In this document: one piece after another, positions 1 through 5,672 of the stretch | Position numbering within the stretch: position 1 is the first letter of the stretch | How the letters are laid out: every line of letters begins with the position of its first letter | Made by a program: the position numbers and the translations under genes | The notes under the pieces: generated by a model | What the model was told of the DNA's origin: nothing | Database searches by the model: none | The model's input: the letters and a program-made list of their open reading frames with translations, nothing else | Assembly (NCBI GenBank): GCA_021154065.1 | Contig: JAJKJG010000283.1 | Location: 1-6,625, forward strand | From: Methylobacterium sp. | Lineage (GTDB): Bacteria; Pseudomonadota; Alphaproteobacteria; Rhizobiales; Beijerinckiaceae | DNA length: 6,625 nucleotides | Direction: 5' to 3'

Positions 1-447
1 GTCCCGATCACGGTCGAGCCCGGCGTCACGGCGATGCTGGCGGCGGCGGCGCGGGTCGGCGCGCCGCTCGGCGGCGATTTTTGCGCCATCTCGTTGTCCG
101 ACAACCTGAAGCCCTGGGCGGTGATCGAGCGGCGCTTGCAAGCCGCGCTCGCCGCCGATTTCGTCATCGCGCTCTACAACCCGATCTCGTCCGCCCGGCC
201 CTGGCAGCTGGGCGCGGCCTTGGAGATCGCCGCCGCGGCGCGCGGCCCGGAGACGCCGGTCGTTTTCGCGCGCGCGGTCGGACGGGCGGACGAGGCCATC
301 ACGGTGGCGCGGCTCGCCGAGGCGGGCGGGGTTGCGGCCGATATGGCGACGCTCGTCCTCATCGGGGCGAGCACGACGCGGCTCATGCTGCGCCCTGGCG
401 AACCGCCTTACGTCTATACGCCCCGGCGCTGCGAGGCGCGGCCGTGA
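1..447 (+). CDS. cobJ: Precorrin-3B C17-methyltransferase, 3' part (5' end outside window)
   Basis: C-terminal 148 residues of CobJ, open from the first base to a TGA at 445-447. CobJ is a cytoplasmic SAM-dependent enzyme that methylates C17 of precorrin-3B and drives ring contraction to precorrin-4. Family marks seen: EPGVTAMLAAAARVGAPLG near the cut end, then DFCAISLSDNLKPW, FVIALYNPISSARPWQ, ETPVVFARAVGR, TLVLIGASTTRL and a closing YVYTPR. All are typical of the second half of this tetrapyrrole methylase. Full-length CobJ is about 250 residues, so roughly 100 are missing to the left. It overlaps the 3' end of cobK on the opposite strand by 34 nt. No terminator is visible after its stop, so transcription probably runs on across cobK into cobL (inference). 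Related methylases share the fold, but the SLSDNLKPW and YNPISSARPWQ blocks make CobJ/CbiH by far the best fit. Confidence 0.96.
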   Translation, partial: VPITVEPGVTAMLAAAARVGAPLGGDFCAISLSDNLKPWAVIERRLQAALAADFVIALYNPISSARPWQLGAALEIAAAARGPETPVVFARAVGRADEAITVARLAEAGGVAADMATLVLIGASTTRLMLRPGEPPYVYTPRRCEARP

Positions 448-1175
448 GCCTCCATCCACGCCAGCGCCGCGTCCACGCTCTCGACTGTCGGCGCGTCGGG
501 TTTTTGGGGTCGCGCCACCATGACGACGGGAAGTCCCAGCGTCCGCGCCGCGGCGATCTTTCCGTATGTAGCCGCTCCACCAGAGTTTTTTGTGACAACG
601 GCTTCAACGCCGTGCTCCCGCATCAGCGTTCGCTCTTCGGCTTCGCCGAATGGGCCGCGATCCTGGATGGCGATGACGCCCGATACCGGCAAGGCATCGC
701 CGATCGGCTCGATGGTGCGGACGATGTAACGGTGCTGGGGCGCGGCCGCGAAGGCCGGCAGTTCGAGGCGGCCGACGGTCAGAAAAACCCGGCGCGGCGC
801 CGGGCCGAGCGCGGCGGCGGCCTCCGGCATGGCCGCAACCTCGGTCCAGCGGTCGCCGGATGTCGCGCGCCACGGCGGCCGGCGCAGGGCGAGCAGTTGC
901 ACGCCGCGCTGCGCGCATGCTGCGGCGGCGTTGCGCGCGATCATCGCGGCGAACGGATGCGTCGCATCGATAACCAGCCCGACGCGGTGCTCCGCAAGCC
1001 AGCGCGCCAGCCCCTCCGCGCCACCAAATCCGCCGACACGGGTCGGCACGGGCGCGGGCTTCGGGTTGGACGTGCGCCCGGCGAGCGAGAGCGTCACGTC
1101 GAGGTCAGAGCGCCCCGCGAGCCGCGCCGCGAGCGCGGACGCCTCCGTGACGCCGCCGAGAACGAGAACGTGCAT
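414..1175 (-). CDS. cobK: Precorrin-6A reductase
   Basis: 253-residue CobK, which reduces precorrin-6A to dihydro-precorrin-6 (precorrin-6B) with NADPH in the cytoplasm. Motifs in order: N-terminal Rossmann-like VLVLGGVTEA (3-12), SLAGRT (30-35), GGFGG (48-52), VIDATHPFAA (68-77), FLTVGRLEL (131-139), RGPFGEAEE (173-181), VVTKNSGGAATYGKIAAAR (193-211) and VVMVARP (217-223). Length is normal for the family. I chose the ATG at 1173-1175 because MHVLVLGG is the usual family N-terminus and AAGG lies 5 nt upstream. A longer in-frame start at 1256 would add 27 unlikely residues inside cobL. The gene is inverted relative to cobJ and cobL and has no private DNA: its stop lies inside cobJ and its start codon shares two bases with that of cobL. 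Its promoter must therefore lie within the cobL coding region; I could not pick one out with confidence. Confidence 0.95.
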   Translation of the reverse strand: MHVLVLGGVTEASALAARLAGRSDLDVTLSLAGRTSNPKPAPVPTRVGGFGGAEGLARWLAEHRVGLVIDATHPFAAMIARNAAAACAQRGVQLLALRRPPWRATSGDRWTEVAAMPEAAAALGPAPRRVFLTVGRLELPAFAAAPQHRYIVRTIEPIGDALPVSGVIAIQDRGPFGEAEERTLMREHGVEAVVTKNSGGAATYGKIAAARTLGLPVVMVARPQKPDAPTVESVDAALAWMEAHGRASQRRGV

Positions 1176-2433
1176 GCCGGCCTTGTCCCCTAAACCCGAG
1201 GCGCTGTCGAGCGCGGGCCAAAACCCCGCCCGGCCCTGGCTCGCGATCGTCGGCATCGGCGAGGACGGCCGGGCGGGGCTGCCGCCCGCCGCGCAAGCCG
1301 CCCTCGACGGGGCGGAGTTCGTGGTCGGCGGGGCGCGCCATTTGCGGCTGGCGCAGCCGCTCGCGGCGGAGACGCTCGCCTGGCCGAGCCCGCTCGCGGA
1401 CGCCTACCCCAAAATCCTGGCCCGGCGCGGCCGGCCGACCTGCGTGCTCGCCACGGGCGATCCTTTTTTCCATGGCGTCGGAGCCGAACTGGCGCGCCTC
1501 GTCGCGCCCGAGGAGATGGCGTGCTTCCCGCAGGCTTCCGCCTTCAGCCTGGCCGCGGCGCGCCTCGGCTGGTCCCTGCCCGAGTGCGCCTGCGTCAGCC
1601 TGCATGGCCGCGCGCTGGAGCGGATCATTCCGCATCTTCAGCCGGGCGCGCGCGTGCTCGCCCTGTCCTGGGATGGTTCGACGCCGGCCCGCCTCGCGGC
1701 CCTGCTCGCGGAGCGCGGGTTCGGCGGCTCGGTCCTGACCGTGCTGGAGGCGCTCGGCGGCCCGCGCGAGCGAGTCAGGCGGGCTGCGGCGGGCGCCTTC
1801 GACCTTACGGGCGTCAATCCTCTCGACACCGTCGCGGTCGAGGTCGTGGCGGCGCGTCACGCCCGCGTCGTCACCCTCGCCCCCGGCCTCGACGACAGCT
1901 GGTTCGAGAACGACGGCCAACTCACGAAAGCCGAAATCCGCGCCCTCACCCTGTCGGCGCTCGCTCCGCGCGCGGGCGAGCTGCTCTGGGACGTGGGCGC
2001 GGGAGCCGGCTCGGTCGGCATCGAATGGCGTTTGCGCCACCCGCAAAACCAGGCGCTCGCCATCGAGGAGCGCCCTGACCGGGCCGAGCGCATCAGGCGC
2101 AATGCGCGTGCGCTCGGGGCGACGGAGGTCGAGATCGTGGTGGGCCGTGCACCCGAAGCCTTGGCCGGCCTCGCCCCGCCCGACGCCGTGTTCATCGGCG
2201 GCGGACTGACCGACGCGGGCGTGTTCGAGGCCGCCTGGGCGGCGCTCAAACCCGGCGGGCGGCTCGTCGCCAACGCGGTCACGGTCGAGACCGAGGCGCG
2301 GCTCGCCGCCCTGTTCGCTCGCCATGGCGGACGCTTGCGGCGCATCGCGCTGTCCCGCGCCGAGCCGGTCGGCGGGATGCACGGCTGGCGGACCGCGATG
2401 CCGGTGACGCAATGGGCGGCGACAAAGCCATGA
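1174..2433 (+). CDS. cobL: Precorrin-6Y C5,15-methyltransferase (decarboxylating), CbiE-CbiT fusion
   Basis: 419-residue CobL, a two-domain SAM enzyme that methylates C5 and C15 of precorrin-6B and decarboxylates the C12 acetate to give precorrin-8. The N-terminal CbiE-like domain (about 22-225) shows AIVGIGEDG (24-32) and VLATGDPFFHGVG (91-103). The C-terminal CbiT-like domain (about 235-419) opens with WFENDGQLTKAEIRA (243-257), then the SAM loop WDVGAGAGSVGIEW (272-285), FIGGG (340-344), GGRLVANAVT (361-370) and the C-terminal PVTQW. Length fits the fused family. ATG 1174 is the only ATG near the expected start; it gives about 20 residues before the conserved core, slightly long for the family, with only a weak GAGA upstream. 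TTG 1183 is a less likely alternative. It diverges from cobK with overlapping start codons and overlaps cobE downstream by ATGA, which suggests translational coupling. Confidence 0.95.
   Translation: MPALSPKPEALSSAGQNPARPWLAIVGIGEDGRAGLPPAAQAALDGAEFVVGGARHLRLAQPLAAETLAWPSPLADAYPKILARRGRPTCVLATGDPFFHGVGAELARLVAPEEMACFPQASAFSLAAARLGWSLPECACVSLHGRALERIIPHLQPGARVLALSWDGSTPARLAALLAERGFGGSVLTVLEALGGPRERVRRAAAGAFDLTGVNPLDTVAVEVVAARHARVVTLAPGLDDSWFENDGQLTKAEIRALTLSALAPRAGELLWDVGAGAGSVGIEWRLRHPQNQALAIEERPDRAERIRRNARALGATEVEIVVGRAPEALAGLAPPDAVFIGGGLTDAGVFEAAWAALKPGGRLVANAVTVETEARLAALFARHGGRLRRIALSRAEPVGGMHGWRTAMPVTQWAATKP
1181..1191 (-). promoter_or_regulatory. Ribosome binding site of cobK
   Basis: On the minus strand, AGGGGA followed by CAAGG precedes the cobK ATG; the AAGG core ends 5 nt before the start. 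This purine run supports ATG 1175 as the cobK start. It lies inside the first codons of cobL on the other strand. Confidence 0.45.
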
Positions 2434-2810
2434 TCGTGGCGGGCGTCGGCTTTCGGCGCGGCGTCGAGGCGGACGAACTCGTCACGCTGGTGCGGCGCGC
2501 CTGCGACCATGCCGCGCTCGTCCCCGACCGCCTTGCGCGGCTCGCGACTCTCGAAGCTCTGGCCGGCGAACCCGGCTTCCGCGAGGCGGCGCGGCGGCTC
2601 GCGGTCGAGCCGACCGCCGTCGGCGCGGCGGCGTTGCGGGACGCCGCGCCCGCTGTCCAAACCGCCTCGGTCCGGTCGCTGACGGCCCACGGCGTCGGCT
2701 CGGTGGCGGAAGCGGCGGCGCTTGGCGGCGCGGGGCTGGGCGCGGAACTCGTGCTGGCCCGCATCACATCGCCCTGTGCGACCTGCGCGTTGGCGAGGAG
2801 AGCGTCGTGA
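2430..2810 (+). CDS. cobE: CobE/CbiG C-terminal-domain protein of cobalamin biosynthesis
   Basis: 126-residue CobE, homologous to the C-terminal domain of CbiG. CobE is needed for B12 synthesis in late-cobalt producers, but its exact role is unsettled; a part in handling or hydrolysis of pathway intermediates has been suggested. Visible marks: MIVAGVGFRRG at the N-terminus (the family usually has a VAGxGCRxG-like stretch; Cys is Phe here), GVGSVAEAAAL (88-98) and the C-terminal ATCALAR (117-123). I chose ATG 2430 because it overlaps the cobL TGA as ATGA and begins exactly at the conserved MIVAG. An in-frame ATG at 2412 would add only six residues. Neither start has a strong Shine-Dalgarno sequence, so translation probably depends on ribosomes finishing cobL (inference). 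The last residues contain a CxxC pair (Cys116, Cys119). Confidence 0.87.
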   Translation: MIVAGVGFRRGVEADELVTLVRRACDHAALVPDRLARLATLEALAGEPGFREAARRLAVEPTAVGAAALRDAAPAVQTASVRSLTAHGVGSVAEAAALGGAGLGAELVLARITSPCATCALARRAS

Positions 2811-2920
2811 TGCGATTTCCAGGTAGGCCCGGTCTCAGAAGGGCTCGACGGGGCCAATCGCCTCTCCCCGCGTGCGGGAGAGGCATGCGCGCCCGAAACA
2901 GTCGCCCGGAACCCCGATGA
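2810..2920 (+). other. 36-codon open frame bridging cobE and cobM
   Basis: An ATG at 2810 overlaps the cobE stop (TGATG) and opens a 36-codon frame that ends at TGA 2918-2920, which overlaps the cobM start as ATGA. The predicted peptide is rich in Arg, Pro and Gly and resembles no known protein. Its middle, SPLPACGRG, is the typical accidental translation of the dispersed palindrome at 2861-2883. It is probably not a functional protein, but translating it could carry ribosomes from cobE into cobM. What is seen is the frame and the overlaps; the coupling role is inference. Confidence 0.2.
2861..2883. repeat. GC-rich palindrome, REP-like element between cobE and cobM
   Basis: CCTCTCCC (2861-2868) is the exact reverse complement of GGGAGAGG (2876-2883), with a 7-nt centre CGCGTGC that can add one more G-C pair. 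Similar CTCTCCCC-GC...GCGGG(G)AGAGG palindromes are, from general knowledge, widely dispersed between genes in rhizobial and Methylobacterium-like genomes. No T-run follows on the plus strand, so it is not a classical terminator. It is more likely an inserted repeat that folds in the mRNA, where it could protect upstream cobE message or temper read-through to cobM. Copy number elsewhere in the genome cannot be seen here. Confidence 0.6.
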
Positions 2921-3699
2921 CGGTGCATTTCATCGGCGCCGGCCCCGGCGCGCCCGACCTCATCACGGTAAGGGGCCGCGCGCTGATCGAGCGTTGCCCC
3001 GTCTGCCTGTACGCGGGCTCCATCGTGCCGCGCGACATCCTGGCGTGGTGCCCGCCCGGCGCGCGCGTCATCGACACGGCGCCGCTCGACCTCGACGCCA
3101 TCGTGCGGGAATTCGTCCGCGCCCACGAACAGGGCGAGGATGTGGCGCGGCTGCACTCCGGCGATCTCTCGATCTGGAGCGCGCTCAGCGAACAACTGCG
3201 GCGGCTGGACGCCCTGGGCATCCGCTACACGCTCACGCCCGGCGTTCCGGCTTTTGCCGCCGCCGCGGCGGCGCTGGGGCGCGAGTTGACCGTGCCCGAG
3301 GTGGCGCAATCCGTCGTCCTCACCCGCACCTCCGGGCGCGCGTCCGCCATGCCGGAGGCGGAGCGGCTCTCCGCCTTCGCGGCGACCGGGGCGACGCTGG
3401 CCATTCACCTGTCCATTCACGTCATCGAGCGGGTCGTGGAGGACTTGCTGCCGGCCTACGGCGCGGATTGCCCGGCGGCGGCGGTGTGGCGGGCGTCCTG
3501 GCCGGACGAGCGCGTGCTGCGGAGCACGCTCGGCGCCATCGCCCCGCTGGCGCGGGCCGAGGGTTTGGAGCGCACGGCGCTGATCCTGGTCGGGCGCGCG
3601 CTCGGCCCGACCGATTCCTTTCGCGAGAGCGCGCTCTATTCGGCGGATTACGACCGGCGGTTCCGGCCCCGCGCCGGGGTCCAGGAGCCGGACGCATGA
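2917..3699 (+). CDS. cobM: Precorrin-4 C11-methyltransferase
   Basis: 260-residue CobM, a SAM-dependent tetrapyrrole methylase that methylates C11 of precorrin-4 to give precorrin-5. Motifs: [18 protein letters not shown] at the N-terminus (3-20), CLYAGSIVP (30-38), [11 protein letters not shown] (77-87), the [18 protein letters not shown] block (107-124), the [11 protein letters not shown] segment (133-143) and the C-terminal [11 protein letters not shown] (240-250). Length is typical. I chose ATG 2917, with GGA about 6 nt upstream, because it starts at the conserved core. The GTG at 2872 would add 15 residues encoded partly by the palindrome. The start overlaps the stop of the short frame at 2810-2920. 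The gene converges on cbiD with only 5 nt between the two stops and no terminator hairpin. The bacterial anaerobic homologue is CbiF; the name CobM follows the aerobic-type neighbours. Confidence 0.95.
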   Translation: MTVHFIGAGPGAPDLITVRGRALIERCPVCLYAGSIVPRDILAWCPPGARVIDTAPLDLDAIVREFVRAHEQGEDVARLHSGDLSIWSALSEQLRRLDALGIRYTLTPGVPAFAAAAAALGRELTVPEVAQSVVLTRTSGRASAMPEAERLSAFAATGATLAIHLSIHVIERVVEDLLPAYGADCPAAAVWRASWPDERVLRSTLGAIAPLARAEGLERTALILVGRALGPTDSFRESALYSADYDRRFRPRAGVQEPDA

Positions 3700-3704
3700 G
3701 CCGG

Positions 3705-4808
3705 TTACCCGACGGCGCGAAACGGCGCGCGCCCGGCAAGCCGCCCCGCGCGGTCGAACAGGGCGATCTCCAGCGCCACGTCCGCCCCCTGCAACGCGTT
3801 TGCGGCCGTGCGCCAGGCGTATCCGGAGACGACGTCCCCGAGCGGCAGGCCGCATTGCCGGGCGGCCCCGAACACCTCCAGGGCCGTGTTGGCGGTGCGC
3901 GCCGCCGCGACCGCCAGCGCGTCCCCGCCCGCCTCCGCGACGCGCTCGGCCAGCCAGTCGAGATCGACCGCGCCAGCCCGCGAATGCAGGTCGAGCAAGC
4001 CCTGGCCGAGCTTCGCCATCTTGGCGACGCCGCCCGCCACCGTGACCCGCGGCACGGGATGACGGCGCAGGTATTTCAGCATGCCGCCGGCGAAATCGCC
4101 CATGTCGATGAGGGCGTGATCGGGCAGCCCGTGCAGTCGCTGCACGGCGGCCTCGGAGGTCGCGCCGGTCGCGCCCGCCACATGCGGTAGACCCGCTGCC
4201 CGCGCCACGTCGACGCCGCGGTGGATGGAGTGGATCCAGGCGGCGCAGGAATAGGGCACCACGACCCCGGTGGTGCCGAGGATCGACAGGCCGCCCACGA
4301 TGCCGAGCCGCGGGTTCAGCGTTTTCAGGGCGAGCGCCTCCCCGCCGGGGATGGAGATCTCGACCTCGACATCGGGCGGCCCGCCGAGCGCCGCCTGAGC
4401 CTCCTGAAGCGCCGCCTGGATCATCTGACGGGGAACCGGGTTGATGGCGGGCTCGCCGACGGGCAGCGGCAGGCCGGCGCGGGTCACGACGCCCACGCCG
4501 GGCCCCGCCCGGAACACGACGCCCTGTCCTGCCGGCGCGGGACGCACGGCCGCCACGACCAGCGCGCCGTGGGTCACGTCCGGATCGTCGCCCGCGTCCT
4601 TGACGACGCCGGCGCGGGCGCCGTCGCTCGTGCGTTCATGCAGCGCCAGCGCGAAGGCCGGGCGCGCCCCGCTGGGGAGCCCGATCTCGACCGGGTCCGG
4701 GAACGCGCCGGCGATCCAGCCCACGTAGGCCGCCTTGGCGGCGGCGGCGGCGCAGGCTCCGGTGGTCCAGCCGCGGCGCAGCTCGCCGGGCGGTCGCAGG
4801 TCGTCCAT
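3705..4808 (-). CDS. cbiD: Cobalt-precorrin-5B C1-methyltransferase (CbiD)
   Basis: 367-residue CbiD, the SAM-dependent enzyme that methylates C1 in the anaerobic B12 pathway. It is unrelated in sequence to CobF, the C1 methylase of the classical aerobic pathway. Motifs: LRRGWTTGACAAAAAKAA (10-27), VVKDAGDDPDVTHGA (68-82), GPGVGVVTRAGL (102-113), GEPAINPVPRQMI (118-130), TLNPRLGIVGGLSILGTTG (163-181) and VVPYSCAAWIHSIHRGVDVA (183-202). Length is normal and nothing is broken. The ATG at 4808 lies just before the conserved N-terminus; there is no Shine-Dalgarno sequence, and a promoter-like element sits immediately upstream, so the transcript may be leaderless. It converges on cobM (5-nt gap) and lies 193 nt downstream of the C15 peptidase gene on the same strand. 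In this cluster it most likely acts on the cobalt-free intermediate made by CobM (inference), since no cobF is visible in the window. Confidence 0.95.
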   Translation of the reverse strand: MDDLRPPGELRRGWTTGACAAAAAKAAYVGWIAGAFPDPVEIGLPSGARPAFALALHERTSDGARAGVVKDAGDDPDVTHGALVVAAVRPAPAGQGVVFRAGPGVGVVTRAGLPLPVGEPAINPVPRQMIQAALQEAQAALGGPPDVEVEISIPGGEALALKTLNPRLGIVGGLSILGTTGVVVPYSCAAWIHSIHRGVDVARAAGLPHVAGATGATSEAAVQRLHGLPDHALIDMGDFAGGMLKYLRRHPVPRVTVAGGVAKMAKLGQGLLDLHSRAGAVDLDWLAERVAEAGGDALAVAAARTANTALEVFGAARQCGLPLGDVVSGYAWRTAANALQGADVALEIALFDRAGRLAGRAPFRAVG

Positions 4809-4815
4809 GCGGGAT

Positions 4816-4844
4816 CATATAGCCGGACTGCGCCGGGCCGTCAG
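4816..4844 (-). promoter_or_regulatory. Putative sigma-70-type promoter of cbiD
   Basis: Read on the minus strand, CTGACG (4844-4839; 4 of 6 match TTGACA) and TATATG (4821-4816; 4 of 6 match TATAAT) are separated by exactly 17 nt. TATATG is one of the few AT-rich hexamers in a very GC-rich background. Only 7 nt lie between it and the cbiD ATG, so the expected transcription start falls on or next to the A of the ATG. This agrees with the missing Shine-Dalgarno sequence and suggests a leaderless or nearly leaderless message. No cobalamin riboswitch core (B12 box) is recognisable in the 193-nt gap. This is a consensus match only. Confidence 0.4.
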
Positions 4845-4969
4845 CGTCGGAGCATAATGCCGCGATCCGGGAGTGAGGACGCTGGAGCAATGCTTCGCGA
4901 CCGCGTTGTTCTGGGCGTCGGAGCCGCGAGCCCGCGACGGCGTTGGATGCGTCCGGTTGAGGTCTCGAC

Positions 4970-5000
4970 GCCTGCAACCGCTTGCGAGCAGGAGGCCTGC
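4970..5000 (-). other. Competing small hairpins just downstream of the C15 peptidase gene
   Basis: Starting 2 nt after the peptidase stop (minus strand), GCAGG-CCT-CCTGC (5000-4988) can form a short hairpin, followed by GCAA-GCGG-TTGC (4985-4974). The CCTGC at 4992-4988 can instead pair with a second GCAGG at 4975-4971, so the structures exclude each other. There is no U-run, so an intrinsic terminator is doubtful. It may slow read-through into cbiD or be chance pairing in GC-rich DNA. The rest of the 193-nt gap holds the cbiD promoter-like element and no gene. Confidence 0.2.
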
Positions 5001-5001
5001 C

Positions 5002-5670
5002 TCACGATCCAAGGCGCTCATCCGCGCGGAGCCGAACGATGCGGTGCGCCCGCCCTTGCCGCAGGAGGCCGAGCGCCACGCCGACGAGCCCGGCGGCGAG
5101 CCGGTCCCGAGGGTCGAGGCGTCGCCGACGCCGGTTCGGGACGGGCCGCGTCGCCTGCGGCGGCTTCGGGATGTGGATGAACAGGACCGGGACCGGAGCG
5201 GCGAGCGCGCGAAAATAGGCGGCGTTGCAGAGATAGCGCCCGGCGTCCTGCGAGAGGACGCCGGCGAACCCGCGGCGGCGCAGCGTGGCGCGAACCTGGG
5301 CCGGGACCGCGCGGGTTGAACGATCGGGAAACCTCTGGCGCATCGTGAGGCGGGCCGGGCGCCGGCCCGCCGCGTCGGGACACAAAATGCTGGCCCGGTC
5401 CACCGCCCTGCGCTCGATGCGGATTGTCTTGGCGCGGCTGGCGACGCCGATCATCAGGATCGCGTCGAAGCCGTTGGTTTCGAGGGCGGGATCGAGGATC
5501 GTCTCAAGCGCGGCGTAGGCGGTGGGCAACACGAGCGCGTCCGCCGCGATCCCGAGGATGCGCCAGCGCGGCGAGGCCGCGACCCGCCGCGCCGCGGCGG
5601 CGCTCGGATTGCGCGGCATGCGCGGGAACGGCCCGAAGCCGGTGACGAGCACGCGAGGCCGCTTCGCCAC
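5002..5670 (-). CDS. pcp: Pyroglutamyl-peptidase I family (C15) cysteine peptidase
   Basis: 222-residue protein of the C15 family, cytoplasmic cysteine peptidases that remove N-terminal pyroglutamate. Seen: N-terminal PRVLVTGFGPFPRMPRNPS (5-23), matching the family's VLVTGFxPF...NPS; FDAILMIGVASRA (68-80); and a plausible triad of Glu86 (in RIERRAVD), Cys148 (in DAGRYLCNAAYF) and His166 (in VLFIHIPKPP), with spacing close to that in characterised Bacillus enzymes. The sequence is divergent and ends in an Arg-rich stretch, so the substrate is uncertain. GTG 5670 is the best start: it lies 2 nt after the meaB stop and right before the conserved core. TTG 5676, overlapping the meaB TGA, is the alternative. 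No Shine-Dalgarno sequence is visible, so it is probably translated by coupling to meaB (inference). The same frame stays open far upstream, but that part is antisense-free overlap with meaB and shows no homology. Confidence 0.83.
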   Translation of the reverse strand: MAKRPRVLVTGFGPFPRMPRNPSAAAARRVAASPRWRILGIAADALVLPTAYAALETILDPALETNGFDAILMIGVASRAKTIRIERRAVDRASILCPDAAGRRPARLTMRQRFPDRSTRAVPAQVRATLRRRGFAGVLSQDAGRYLCNAAYFRALAAPVPVLFIHIPKPPQATRPVPNRRRRRLDPRDRLAAGLVGVALGLLRQGRAHRIVRLRADERLGS

Positions 5671-5672
5671 CG

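Noticed and set aside
829..1173. Extended cobL starting at 829
   Set aside because: The extra 115 residues are antisense to cobK and show no homology; the CbiE domain begins just after ATG 1174.
1105..2412. Long minus-strand open frame (435 codons) opposite cobL
   Set aside because: Arg/Gly/Ala-rich low-information translation, no family motifs, and it lies wholly antisense to the well-recognised cobL. It is a by-product of GC-rich codon use.
2861..2883. Hairpin as an intrinsic terminator after cobE
   Set aside because: No T-run follows and cobM continues on the same strand 34 nt later; it fits a dispersed palindrome better.
2994..4190. Plus-strand 398-codon frame across cobM and cbiD
   Set aside because: Runs out of frame through cobM and antisense to cbiD, with a repetitive Arg-rich translation and no motif.
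4809..5001. Cobalamin riboswitch upstream of cbiD
   Set aside because: Looked for the conserved B12-box and core elements on both strands and found none; the gap is also short for a full riboswitch plus promoter.
4221..5180. Plus-strand 319-codon frame opposite cbiD and the gap
   Set aside because: Asp/Arg/Gly-rich shadow of cbiD with no recognisable domain or ribosome site.
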